NCBI RefSeq assembly: GCF_000987955.1
Contig: NZ_LAZU01000022.1
Coordinates: forward strand, 1-64,000
Direction: 5' to 3'
DNA: 64,000 nt
From: Paenibacillus sp. DMB20
Lineage (GTDB): Bacteria; Bacillota; Bacilli; Paenibacillales; Paenibacillaceae
Each line of letters starts with the position of its first letter. Within the stretch, counting starts at the first letter, position 1. This document shows, in pieces, positions 31,198-40,541 of this stretch. A program made the position numbers and the translations under genes. The notes beneath the pieces are model-generated. The model was not told the DNA's origin. It made no database searches and saw only the letters and a program-made list of their open reading frames with translations.

Positions 31198-32161
31198 CTA
31201 CCACAAACTGTTTTCGCTCGTACGCCGGACAATCTGATTCACGACAATCAACAGAACCGCGTTGACCACGGAGTTGAACAAACCGATGGCTGTCGAGAAG
31301 CTGTACTGGGCATCCACAAGCCCCGAGCGGTAAACGAATGTTGAAATAACGTCCGACGAGCTCATGTTGAGCGGGTTTTGCAGCAGCAGGATTTTCTCGA
31401 ATCCGACCCCGAGAAGGCTGCCTATGTTCAGGATCAACAGAATGGTCATTGTCGGAATGAGCGTCGGGATATTGATATGGCGGACACGTTGGAAACGCGA
31501 GGCGCCATCGATAACGGCTGCTTCATGAAGGCCCGGATCCACGCCCGAAAGCGCCGCTAAATAAATAATGGTGCCCCAGCCCGCACTCTGCCATACCCCT
31601 GACAACACGTACATCGTCTTGAACCATTTAGGATCGGTCAAAAAATCAGGTGCGGTAAATCCGAGCGCTTCGATGATATTAACCACGATTCCCGACGATG
31701 GCGAGAGAAAGGTGATAATCATCCCCGCCATAACGACGACGGAAATAAAGTGAGGCGCGTAAGTAACCGTTTGGGCCATCTTTTTAAAGAAACCGTTTCG
31801 GACCTCATTGAACGCCAAGGCCAGTATGATCGGAATCGGAAATCCGACGGCAAGTTCGTACAAGCTGATGCTTAGCGTGTTCCATATCAGGTCCCAGAAA
31901 TAGTAGGAATCAAAGAAGCGTTCGAAGTGGTCGAAACCGACCCAAGGACTTCCCGTAATCCCCATCGTTGGAATGAAATTCTTAAACGCGATTTGAATGC
32001 CGTACATCGGTCCGTAAGAGAAAATAAGAAAGTAAAAAAAATGCGGGTGCAATAAAAATGTACAGTTCCCAGTTCTGGGCGATTCGTTTCCACAAACCCT
32101 TATTTCTCTTCCCTGGCATCAACCCCGGACTGCTATTGACGGCAGCTTTGGTATCCTGCAC
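31198..32161 (-). CDS. Oligosaccharide ABC importer permease, LplB/YteP type (frame broken)
   Basis: A 320-residue permease once one base is removed from the A8 run at 32034-32041. The repaired N-terminus (WELYIFIAPAFFYFLIFSYGPMYG) supplies the first membrane helix. The EAA loop reads GLHEAAVIDGASRFQRVRHINIPTL. The start is probably GTG 32161, six bases after AAAGGGGTG. It ends ENSLW as LplB/YteP-type permeases do. First gene of the importer operon. A perfect cre site and repeated TGACAA motifs lie just upstream. Confidence 0.9.
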
Positions 32162-32587
32162 AGGATCACCCCTTTCCTAAATCGTTCTTTAATTCTTCTG
32201 TCTGTTACGTTACTCACAGCATGCAAAACGTGATAACGCTTACACACTTACGATATCCGACGATCCCGAAAGCCGTAAATATGTCATTGTTGCACCCCGA
32301 AAAACCCAGTAATATCAAGGGTTTATCCCCGTTGACAACCCTTTCTGACAACTTGACAATGTGTTGTTTTTGACCGAAATGTAAGCGTTTTTTTCGGACT
32401 TCGTCAATTTTGACAATTTGGATTGAAACTGTGTTATTTCGACTTTATTCGACATATTACTTCATTTTAAAGGTTTACGCCCAACACAAACAAGCCATCC
32501 GGAGAAGTTTCCCCGGACGGCTTGCTTGGATCTTCCGCGTATCATTTTATTGTCGTGCAAAACGATCGGGACGTTCCATGCTGGATT
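32162..32587. other. Control region upstream of the sugar importer operon
   Basis: A gene-free stretch of 426 bp. It contains a perfect cre match (32231-32244) and four TGACAA hexamers (32333, 32346, 32354 and 32410), three of them within 27 bp. Such short repeats are candidate sites for the AraC-type regulator encoded at 18433-20728. A GC-rich hairpin near 32495-32525 (CCGGAGAAG../..CCCCGGACGG) may end the DUF378 transcript. Confidence 0.5.
32231..32244. promoter_or_regulatory. cre (CcpA) site of the sugar importer operon
   Basis: TGATAACGCTTACA matches TGWNANCGNTNWCA at all positions and lies 70 bp before the first permease gene. It predicts carbon catabolite repression of the whole cluster. 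Confidence 0.8.
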
Positions 32588-32806
32588 CTATCGGGCAGAT
32601 GAAGGGCGATCCTCTGTCACATCCCCGAAGAATCTGATCGAATAGAGTGCGCACAGGCCGACAATCGTATAAATAACGCGGGCTCCGGCTGAATCCTGTC
32701 CTCCGAAAATGGAAGCAACCAGATCATACTGGAACAGGCCGACGAGCAGCCAGTTTATTCCCCCGATAATGAGCAAAAGCAGCGCGATCGTGTTAAATGT
32801 TTTCAT
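32588..32806 (-). CDS. DUF378 small membrane protein
   Basis: A 72-residue protein with two membrane helices. It starts MKTFNTIALLLLIIGGINW, then LVGLFQYDLVASIFGG, and a second helix VIYTIVGLCALYSI follows. These are the hallmarks of DUF378 (YuzA-like), common in Bacillales and of unknown function. A clear AAGGAGGAAT precedes the start. It is a single gene. Confidence 0.9.
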   Translation of the reverse strand: MKTFNTIALLLLIIGGINWLLVGLFQYDLVASIFGGQDSAGARVIYTIVGLCALYSIRFFGDVTEDRPSSAR

Positions 32807-32957
32807 GCGGATTCCTCCTTCTCTGGAGATTTGTAGAAGCGTATTTCATAGGTATTCGAACCTCAATGGGCATTCTATAAACAATTTTCCCCAAATTCTC
32901 ATAATTTAGTCATGCCGGCCAAAAGAAATCTCCGGCCCATGGCTAGGATCCGGAGAT

Positions 32958-33840
32958 TTATGAACGGCTTGAATGGATGAAATCCTCAAGGTCGCGGTCC
33001 GCCTTGGACTGATTGCACTCCATGCAGGCGCAGACGCAATTGACGGGAGTCGTATGGCCTCCCTTGGCCCGGGGAAGCAAGTGGTCAATCGTATCGCCGT
33101 ACCTCCCGCAAAAATAACATGTGTACCCATCCCGCTCCAGAACATACTGCCGGAATCCCTTGTTGGTATACAAACGGCGGATCGTGTGGCGGTTCACGAC
33201 CACGGCGGCACCCTCCATGACCAAAATAACGGCCAGCTCCAGATCGATATCCTGCTGCCAGCGCCGTCCCTTATCGGTTTTTCCGCGCATACGGATACCG
33301 CCGGTTCGCATCGGCACAAGCTGCGAGACATCATACGGGTCCGGATGGCCGGAAGCAGCCATGGCCCGGACCGGCCGGGGCGGTTTGGGCGGCTGATGAT
33401 GCCTTCGCTCAACCGGCTGACGGCTCTTTCCCTGGATGAGCGGCTTTGCTGCTTCTTTAAGGACAGCCTGAGGAGCCGACGGGACAAGCGCGGCGGCACG
33501 GGCCTTGGCACGCTTCCGTGCAGCCCTCCGTTTTTGCGAACGGCTCAGCTGCTGGGGCGATTCCCCGGGCTGAACAGCCCCCGAATCTACGGCCGAACGT
33601 TCTTCCATGGGAGGCAAGCTCCCCGGTTCGCCCGATTTCAAAGCATCCGCCGAGCGGGAAGTATTCTCAGACTCAGAACTTTTTTTTCCTGCGGCAATCG
33701 CGACACATCCCGCGTCTTGCATTCGGCCCGGAACGGCGTCCGGTTCTCCGTCGAAATTCGGACAAAGGCTGAATTTTTCCGCAAGAAGCGCACGTTTTAT
33801 GTTGTTGATCCATAGGTTGTTTCATTTCGTTCATCGGCAT
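32958..33840 (-). CDS. HNH nuclease with N-terminal zinc-ribbon motif (frame broken)
   Basis: About 293 residues when one base is removed from the T8 run at 33680-33687. The C-terminal HNH domain reads CYFCGRYGDTIDHLLPRAKG, then a His/Asn strand and CMECNQSK, with two CxxC pairs to hold zinc and the catalytic His in IDHLLP. The repaired N-terminus adds CASCGK and CRDCRRKK, a four-cysteine zinc ribbon absent from the uncorrected frame. A long basic, Ser/Pro-rich linker joins them. HNH proteins of this type are DNA nickases or homing or restriction-like enzymes. No phage or restriction partner adjoins. The start is uncertain among ATGs at 33840, 33834 and 33825. Confidence 0.78.
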
Positions 33841-33933
33841 TAACGCCGGAGATGCTCCGGCTGGTCACCCCAAACCCTTTATGGTGAAAGTGTGTTTTCC
33901 CTGATCATTATACCGCAAATAGCAGGCCTTCAC

Positions 33934-34383
33934 TCACATGCTTCTGCGGTGGCGGACGCTTGAGCTTCCGATCCGTTTCCCCAGCAGCTTGAAGGCTTCC
34001 TGAAATCCCCAGAATATAATCGTTCCCAGCATAAAGGGCCACTTGTATGCATCCCATGCGCCCACTCCGGTAAACAGGGAGAATAACCAGCCTGCAGCCA
34101 CGCCGCCCAGCAGATAAGTCACTGGAGTCATCCATGGGAGAACCCACTTGGGCGCGCCTTCAAAAAAACGGAGCAGAATGCCGTCGATCAGCATGGACAA
34201 GGGAATGCCGAGAACCAGATACATTGGAAACAGGATGATCCACCCGGATAGAAACAGCCGGAACATCGAAGGATATGAAATTCCCGCTTCCCTCAAATCA
34301 ACCGGCGTATAATCCATGCAAGCCCCTACCAGACAAATCAACAGCGAGGATAGCAGTGCTGCCCAAAACTTTGCCATTTCCAT
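33934..34383 (-). CDS. Membrane protein of unknown function
   Basis: A 149-residue protein with about four hydrophobic segments (FWAALLSSLLICLVGACM; LFLSGWIILFPMYLVLGIPL; WMTPVTYLLGGVAAGWLFSLF; WPFMLGTIIFWGFQEAF). The ATG follows AGGAGGTAATGGAA. The basic C-terminus (KLLGKRIGSSSVRHRRSM) should lie in the cytoplasm. No family is recognised. It is flanked by unrelated genes. Confidence 0.7.
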   Translation of the reverse strand: MEMAKFWAALLSSLLICLVGACMDYTPVDLREAGISYPSMFRLFLSGWIILFPMYLVLGIPLSMLIDGILLRFFEGAPKWVLPWMTPVTYLLGGVAAGWLFSLFTGVGAWDAYKWPFMLGTIIFWGFQEAFKLLGKRIGSSSVRHRRSM

Positions 34384-34436
34384 TACCTCCTGCGGCTCTT
34401 GATTCTTCTTGGAGCCTCTTTACCTTAATAACACGG

Positions 34437-35357
34437 TTAGGGGACCCGATGTTTCATAGATGACTGTCGGGAAACGCCTCGTTTTGGCGGAGCAGGTCCA
34501 AAAAAAACCTCAACCGCCTTGGTATGGTACGGTGTCGCCTGCGTAATTAAGGAAAAATGCCTTCTGACGGGGGCGCCTTCAGGCTTAAGCATCTTTAGCG
34601 TGCCCAGCGAAATTTCTTTTCGAACAGCCCAGTGCGACAGCAAGGTTACGCCGAGTCCCGCCTCCACCGACTCTTTGATAAGCTGGGTACTGCCGAATTC
34701 CACCCTGATATTCGGCTGAAAATGACGGTCGGCAAACATCCGCTCCGCCGCACGCCGCGTCCCCGATCCGCTCTCGCGAACAACCCACGTCTCGTCCTTC
34801 AACTCGGATATACATATCCCGCTTTCCTTAGCGAAACGTTCATCGGCCGCCGGCACAATAATAAACATTTCATCCTCCGCAAATGGCTCGATATATAACT
34901 TCTCATGCTGATACTCGCCTTCGATAATCCCGATTTCCGCCTCATGGTTCAGTATCATTTCCGCCACATCCGCCGTATTCCCGATTTGAATTTTCGGTAT
35001 AATGAGCGGATACTGCTTACGCAGATGCGCGAGAAGGTGCGGAAGCACGTATTCCCCAAAGGTATAACTGGCACCGATCGAGAGCTCGCCGCTTGCCCGG
35101 TGCAGCGCATCGTCGACCAACGCTTGCATTCTCGTATACATGCCGAGAATATTTTTGGCATGGTGAAATACGATTTCCCCGGCCTGGTTCATTCGGACAT
35201 ATTTATTGCTCCGTTCCAGCAGTTTGGCGCCCAAGGAACGTTCCAGCGATTGAACGTACTGGCTGACGGCCGGCTGGGTCATGTTCAGTTCCTCTGCGGC
35301 CCGGGTAAAATTGCCCTTCTCCACCACGGTCACAAACACTTCCAATACCTGATCCAT
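34437..35357 (-). CDS. LysR-family transcription regulator (CysL/YeiE-like)
   Basis: A 306-residue LysR protein. The winged helix occupies residues 1-60 (FVTVVEKGNFTRAAEELNMTQPAVSQYVQSLE). A two-lobed effector domain follows, with GASYTFGEYVLPHLL and VEAGLGVTLLSHWAV. ATG 35357, eight bases after GGGAG, is preferred over the upstream in-frame ATG at 35387. It diverges from the YeiH-type transporter gene, and a palindrome with LysR geometry lies between them. CysL and YeiE relatives respond to sulfur compounds, which fits the neighbour. It probably activates that gene. Confidence 0.9.
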   Translation of the reverse strand: MDQVLEVFVTVVEKGNFTRAAEELNMTQPAVSQYVQSLERSLGAKLLERSNKYVRMNQAGEIVFHHAKNILGMYTRMQALVDDALHRASGELSIGASYTFGEYVLPHLLAHLRKQYPLIIPKIQIGNTADVAEMILNHEAEIGIIEGEYQHEKLYIEPFAEDEMFIIVPAADERFAKESGICISELKDETWVVRESGSGTRRAAERMFADRHFQPNIRVEFGSTQLIKESVEAGLGVTLLSHWAVRKEISLGTLKMLKPEGAPVRRHFSLITQATPYHTKAVEVFFGPAPPKRGVSRQSSMKHRVP

Positions 35358-35400
35358 GATTCGAACTCCCTTCGATCTTTCTTCCATAAAAGCAGCATAT

Positions 35401-35418
35401 CATAAGTATTCACTTATG
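35401..35418. promoter_or_regulatory. Palindromic LysR-type operator
   Basis: CATAAGT-ATTC-ACTTATG is a perfect 7-bp inverted repeat with the T-N11-A core favoured by LysR regulators. It is centred about 50 bp from the regulator start and 97 bp from the transporter start. Confidence 0.65.
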
Positions 35419-35506
35419 GTTATCATCATAACAATTTATTTTTCTTATCTATTTACTTAAGCTACCATGAAATCAAACCAACGGAACAAATCGGAGGTTA
35501 CAACCT

Positions 35507-36556
35507 ATGAATAAACCCGCCTACCAAACCCTAATGCAGCCGCAGCCGCAAAGGCAGCGGGAGCCCGGGACCCGAAGCGGGGCACTTGCCATGGCCGGCG
35601 GCATCGGCTTTACCTTTATGATTGCGCTGATCGGGTACGGCCTGTCATCCTTGCCGGGCCTATCGATTCTTGGGCAGCTTGCCTGGGCGATTCTGATCGC
35701 TGCCGCATTCCGCCAGCTGTGGGGGTACCCTGAAGCCGTCCGGAGCGGAGTTCAGTTTACCGCCAAGAAGCTTTTGCGGCTCGCCATCATTCTTTACGGT
35801 TTGAAGCTGAACATTGCCATCGTATTCAGTCAGGGGCTAGGACTCCTGCTGCGGGACGTCGTCACCGTCATTTTCGCCATCCTGATGACATTGCTGATTG
35901 CCAAATGGCTGAAGGGAGACCACTCCTTGTCCCTCCTGCTCGGCATCGGCACAGGCGTATGCGGAGCCGCGGCCATTGCGGCCGTTTCCCCGATACTGAA
36001 AGCCAAGGATGAGGACACCGCGCTTGGAGCGGGGATGATTGCCTTTATCGGCACGGTTTTCGCCGTCGCTTACACCCTTCTCCAGCCGTTTCTGCCGCTG
36101 ACGCCGGAACGGTACGGCATATGGTCAGGCATTAGCCTGCACGAGCTCGCCCATGTCGCCTTGGCCGCCGCTCCCGCCGGCGAAGATGCGCTGGCGGTCA
36201 GCCTGCTTGCGAAGCTTGGCCGGGTATTTCTGCTCATTCCGCTGAGCCTTGTCCTGATGTACTGGATGCGGCGGACCGGTCGGGTCGAGAAAGGCTCCAA
36301 GCTTGAATTCCCCTGGTTCCTCCTTGGCTTTATCGCCTTGAGTTTGCTCGGCAGCGCGGAATGGGCCGGACAACCGATCATCCAAGACAGCGTGAAAGGA
36401 TGGATAACCAAATCGGCATCCTTTGTGCTCGCCATGGCGATGGTAGGCCTCGGCCTGAATATTCATCTGCAATCCTTGCGGAAGGCTTGGCGCCCGCTGC
36501 TTGCCATGAGCATCGCATCCGTCCTCCTGTCCCTGCTGGCCTTCTGGATGTCGTGA
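35507..36556 (+). CDS. YeiH-family putative sulfate/sulfite exporter
   Basis: A 349-residue integral membrane protein with about ten helices. GTGVCGAAAIAAVSPILKAKDEDT near residue 150 and HELAHVALAAAP near residue 210 are signatures of the YeiH (Cons_hypoth698) family. The ribosome site is CGGAGG. Its divergence from a CysL/YeiE-like LysR gene repeats the yeiE-yeiH arrangement of other bacteria. Relatives are proposed to export sulfate or sulfite, with limited experimental proof. Confidence 0.9.
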   Translation: MNKPAYQTLMQPQPQRQREPGTRSGALAMAGGIGFTFMIALIGYGLSSLPGLSILGQLAWAILIAAAFRQLWGYPEAVRSGVQFTAKKLLRLAIILYGLKLNIAIVFSQGLGLLLRDVVTVIFAILMTLLIAKWLKGDHSLSLLLGIGTGVCGAAAIAAVSPILKAKDEDTALGAGMIAFIGTVFAVAYTLLQPFLPLTPERYGIWSGISLHELAHVALAAAPAGEDALAVSLLAKLGRVFLLIPLSLVLMYWMRRTGRVEKGSKLEFPWFLLGFIALSLLGSAEWAGQPIIQDSVKGWITKSASFVLAMAMVGLGLNIHLQSLRKAWRPLLAMSIASVLLSLLAFWMS

Positions 36557-36586
36557 TGCCTTAGTTTCGTTCCCAGGTACAAATGC

Positions 36587-36634
36587 AAAAAGAGCAGAGA
36601 TTCCCGTTTTCGGGAAAGCCTCTGCTCTTTTTTT
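36587..36634 (+). terminator. Terminator of the YeiH-type gene
   Basis: AAAGAGCAGAG pairs with CTCTGCTCTTT around an inner hairpin (TTCCCG/CGGGAA), ending in T7. Confidence 0.92.
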
Positions 36635-36858
36635 AGGAAGCACCGATATTCGCCCCTCAGAAGCTCCTCGCAGCCTAACATGATTGGGACAAACGACGGC
36701 AATCATGCCGAATTGATTATGCAATGCCCGGTCCTGTCTTTTTCGACCAAAACCTGGACAGAATAGAACTGACCGCTTTTTCAGCGGGATGAAGCGTTTG
36801 GCCCCTCATTCTTTGGGGTAACGACATACAGAGTGCAGATTTAGAGGAGATGGAAAAT

Positions 36859-38344
36859 TTGCAAAGAAATCATACCATCATGCAATTTTTTGAATGGCAT
36901 ATCGAAGCGGACGGAACCCATTGGAAAAGACTGAAAGCTGCGGCCCCCGAGCTCAAACAGGCCGGATTCGACTCCGTCTGGATTCCGCCTGTCACGAAAG
37001 GACTGTCTGCCGAGGACAACGGCTATGGCGTATACGATTTGTACGATCTCGGCGAATTTGATCAAAAAGGCACCGTGCGCACCAAATACGGTACCAAGGA
37101 GGAACTGGTTGAAGCGATCCGTGCTTGCCGCGAACAGGGGATCGTCGTATATGTCGACCTCGTCATGAATCATAAAGCGGGGGCGGATGCCACCGAACGC
37201 TTCAAGGTTGTCCAGGTAGACGAAATGGACCGGAACAAGGATATTTCCGGGCCGTTTGAAATCGAAGGCTGGACCCGGTTCACTTTTCCGGGCCGGGGCG
37301 ATACATACTCGCCGTTCAAATGGAACTATACCCATTTTAACGGGACCGATTACGATGCCGCCTCCAAACGGACCGGCATTTTCCGCATCGTCGGCGACCA
37401 TAAAGCCTGGGGCGAGCATGTGGATACGGAATTCGGCAACTACGACTACCTTATGTTTGCCAACATCGATTACGGCCACCCGGATGTGCGGCGCGAAATG
37501 ACGGAATGGGGCAAATGGTTGGTCAACACCCTGCAGTGCGGAGGCTTTCGCCTGGACGCGATCAAACATATCAACCATGACTTTATCAAGGAATTTGCAA
37601 CCGCCGTAAAAAAAAGAACACGGCGAAGACTTCTATATCGTCGGTGAATTCTGGAATCCCGATCTGGAGGACTGCCGCCGTTTTCTCGATACGGTAGACT
37701 ACAAAATCGATCTGTTCGACGTCTCCCTCCACTACAAGCTGCACGCCGCTTCCGAGGCCGGAAACCGGTTCGACCTGCGGACCATTTTTGACGATACTCT
37801 CGTTCAGTCGCACCCGCTGAATGCCGTCACTTTTGTGGACAATCACGACTCCCAGCCGCAGGAGTCGCTGGAATCGTGGGTAAAGGACTGGTTCAAGCAA
37901 ACCGCCTATGCGATGATTTTGCTTCGGAAGGACGGCTACCCCGTCGTGTTTTACGGAGACTATTACGGCATTGGGGGCGATAAACCCGTACCCGGCAAGA
38001 AGATGGCCATCGATCCGCTGATGTACGCGAGGTACCATAAGGCTTACGGCAAACAGGAGGACTACTTCGACCATCCGAACACCATCGGCTGGGTCCGGCT
38101 GGGGATACCCGAGATCCCGCGCTCCGGCTGCGCCGTCGTTATTTCCAATGGCGATGAAGGCAGCAAGCGCATGAATGTAGGAAAGGAACGTGCGGGGGAG
38201 GTATGGGTGGATCTCACCAATACGCGAAAAGACCGCATTACCATCGGGAATGACGGCTTTGCGGTCTTTCCGGTGAACGGCGGAAGCGTGTCCGTATGGG
38301 CTCGGCCTGAACAGGACGTGGAGCCCAAGCCGAACCGGAGATAA
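36859..38344 (+). CDS. Intracellular alpha-amylase, GH13 (frame broken)
   Basis: About 494 residues. The barrel motifs are DLVMNH (region I), GFRLDAIKH with the nucleophile Asp (region II), GEFW with the acid/base Glu (region III) and FVDNHDSQ (region IV). No signal peptide, so it acts on cytoplasmic maltodextrin or glycogen-like substrates. The family normally begins close to RNHTIMQFFEWH. TTG 36859 lies nine bases after AGAGGAG, whereas ATG 36850 touches the ribosome site, so TTG is the likely start. One extra A in the run 37608-37615 splits the gene; repaired it reads AVKKEHGEDFYIVGEFW. Confidence 0.92.
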
Positions 38345-38367
38345 CGCCCGGGCCGTACCCTGAGGAT

Positions 38368-39282
38368 CTAGCTTCTAAGCTGAAACTTGCGACGCAGTCC
38401 CTCGCCCAAAAGGTTGAAGGTCAGGACGGCCAGCATCATGGCACATGCAGGGTAGAATACAAAGGCGAACTTGCCCATGTATATTTCGGTCCGGTGGGTG
38501 GAAATCAGCGTCGCCCAGTTGAACTGGGTGTTTACAAATTGCATGGTGTAGTAATTGACTTCCATCCATTTCTGATCCAGAAAGATGTTCAACACCGCCA
38601 GTTGGCCCAGCAGCACCGTCACTTTGCCCAAATCCGCGCAAAAATTGACGATAAGCTCCGGCAGCATGCCTGGTATGTAATAGGCGCGGATCATTCTCTT
38701 GGAGCTAAGGCCGAGCGCCTCACCGGCTTCCACATAGGTTTCCCTTGAGATGCAATCGGCTTTCGCCTGCACCGTGACGGCAACCCTTCCCGCCTCGACG
38801 ACCGCCAAAATGAAAAGAGACCAGAACAGCCGGTTTGGCGAGAACAACAATACCGGAAGCGCTAACAGCAAAACAACCGAAAAAATGGAAGGCAAGTAGG
38901 AGAACACCTGGTTCAGCAACGCAACGAAAAAATGGAAAAATCCTTTTTTCTTCCGTGCAAGCAGACCCAGCGGTACGCCGATCGCATAACGAATGACCGT
39001 AATCCCCAGTATGATGTAGATGGTTTCCTTGGCAGCCATCACGAGCTTGCTCAAGTTATCGACGCCTTTCTTGTCGGAGCCGAGCAAATTTTTGGCCGAG
39101 GGCGCGAAGGCGGGCATTTCCAGCTTTCCTCCGGGCTTATCCACCCATCTGAAGGTTTCCCGCTTCAAATCTTTATCGATCATAGGCAGATGCGGCCCCG
39201 CAAACATGACAAAAAGCAGAAAGAAAAGGAGCCCTGTGCCAATCCATAAAGGAACGTTTTTTCTTTTCTTCATGATTATCAC
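38368..39282 (-). CDS. Peptide/nickel-type ABC permease, DppC-like, orphan
   Basis: A 304-residue permease of the BPD_transp_1 family. The N-terminal helix (LWIGTGLLFFLLFVMFAGP) is followed by a long external loop, then five helices. The EAA-type loop is YVEAGEALGLSSKRMIRAYYIPGMLPELI. The N-terminal layout with a GSDKKGVD motif is characteristic of DppC/OppC. It pairs with the DppB-like gene upstream. No binding protein or ATPase gene is near, so partners must be encoded elsewhere or the pair is specialised. Confidence 0.85.
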   Translation of the reverse strand: MIIMKKRKNVPLWIGTGLLFFLLFVMFAGPHLPMIDKDLKRETFRWVDKPGGKLEMPAFAPSAKNLLGSDKKGVDNLSKLVMAAKETIYIILGITVIRYAIGVPLGLLARKKKGFFHFFVALLNQVFSYLPSIFSVVLLLALPVLLFSPNRLFWSLFILAVVEAGRVAVTVQAKADCISRETYVEAGEALGLSSKRMIRAYYIPGMLPELIVNFCADLGKVTVLLGQLAVLNIFLDQKWMEVNYYTMQFVNTQFNWATLISTHRTEIYMGKFAFVFYPACAMMLAVLTFNLLGEGLRRKFQLRS

Positions 39283-39285
39283 CCC

Positions 39286-40198
39286 TTACACCGGATCGAA
39301 ATATTTTCGGGCAATTTGGCTGATCCACTGCACGATCAAGACGAGCAGCATGAAACAGAACGTGATGCCGATAATGATGCCGGCCTCATAATCCGGACCC
39401 GTTCCGGTATAGGTACTGAAGTCCATGGCCATGTACAGCCGCCAGGCTGCGCCGGGGAAATTACGATAAATCTCGACCATCAGCAAATTGGCCAAAATAT
39501 ATACCAGCAGGGTCGGCAGCTGCGTGAGCAGCGTGCCCATGCTTCCCCGCAGCATGTGCCGGAACAGGATCACCCGGTTGCTGAGTCCCTTCGCTTTTGC
39601 AAACAGCAGATAAAGCTTCCCGTCCTGGGCCGCAAGCGAACCCGCGGTGATGCTGGCTATATAGACGATCGGATATAGGGACACGAGCAGGGTCGGAATA
39701 ACGAAAGCCTCCCAGCCTTCATCCGCGAAAAAGCGGACGGACTTGACGTTCCTGATAATAAACCACTGGATAATTAGGAGCACAAAAAAAATCCGGCATG
39801 GATTGAAAAAGCCAAGTGGTCCAGTTCCCCAAAATGTTAAAACGGGTCTTGGACAATCTGTAATCGGCAATTCCCTTCAGAATCCCGAAGATAAAACCAA
39901 CGACCAGTGCACCGCCGATGACGGCGAGGCTTTTTCCCATCGCCCGGACAACGGCTTGTCCGGCCGTTTCGCCGGTATATCTGCTATAACCGAGGCTCTT
40001 GTTCTCAAATAAATCCGTGAAAAATTGCTTCACATTCTCCCCAAGCTTTCCGAGTTCCGTACTGTAGCTGGCAACGACTTTATGACCGTCCATAGAAAGA
40101 TCAATTTGCCTGGGATACAGCACGACAAGGACAATCAGCAAAAATGCGAGCAAGGCGATCACCAAAGACCGCAGCATTTGCGTTCTTAAACGCGTCAT
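39286..40198 (-). CDS. Peptide/nickel-type ABC permease, DppB-like, orphan (frame broken)
   Basis: A 303-residue permease when one base is removed from the A8 run at 39784-39791, joining NWTTWLFQSMPDFF to VLLIIQWF. Six helices are seen, with an EAA-like loop (LLFAKAKGLSNRVILFRHMLRGSM). The segment GYSRYTGETAGQAVVRAMGKSL precedes the second helix, as in DppB. It ends three bases before the DppC-like gene on the same strand. Similarity to the oligopeptide class is moderate. Confidence 0.83.
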
Positions 40199-40541
40199 GA
40201 TCTTACGACCTCCTTAAATACTCCTGTATACCCTTATATTGGATTATTAAATTATGTAAAATTAGACCACACTCTGGAGATTTCGTCCATACAAAGAATA
40301 TAACATTAAGCAAATTCTCCTATAAAAAAAACGGTTACCCGCCCCAGGACGTTTGGAAACGAGGGCTCCAGGCAACCTTTTTTTTGTAAACGATTGCAGA
40401 TTTGCTTAAGCCCCTCCGATCTCTTCAAAGATAGCAAGGGCTTTTTGGGCAGCCGCGAAAAGATGATAATATACATACAAAGTAATAGACGCTTAAATTC
40501 GAATGCCAATACGTACCTTACCGCAAGGAGGAGAAGTGAAG
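40199..40541. other. Intergenic region with bidirectional terminator-like hairpin and cre-like site
   Basis: An imperfect hairpin at about 40325-40388 (ACGGTTACC..CCAGG against CC..GGCAACC) is flanked by an A run and a T8 run, but no gene clearly ends into it. TGTAAACGATTGCA at 40385-40398 matches the cre consensus at 13 of 14 positions, 144 bp before the glutathione peroxidase gene. AAGGAGGAGAAG precedes that gene. Confidence 0.5.

Noticed and set aside
40385..40398. cre-like site before the glutathione peroxidase gene
   Set aside because: A 13/14 match, but it overlaps a terminator-like hairpin tail and there is no metabolic reason for catabolite control, so I give it no separate weight.
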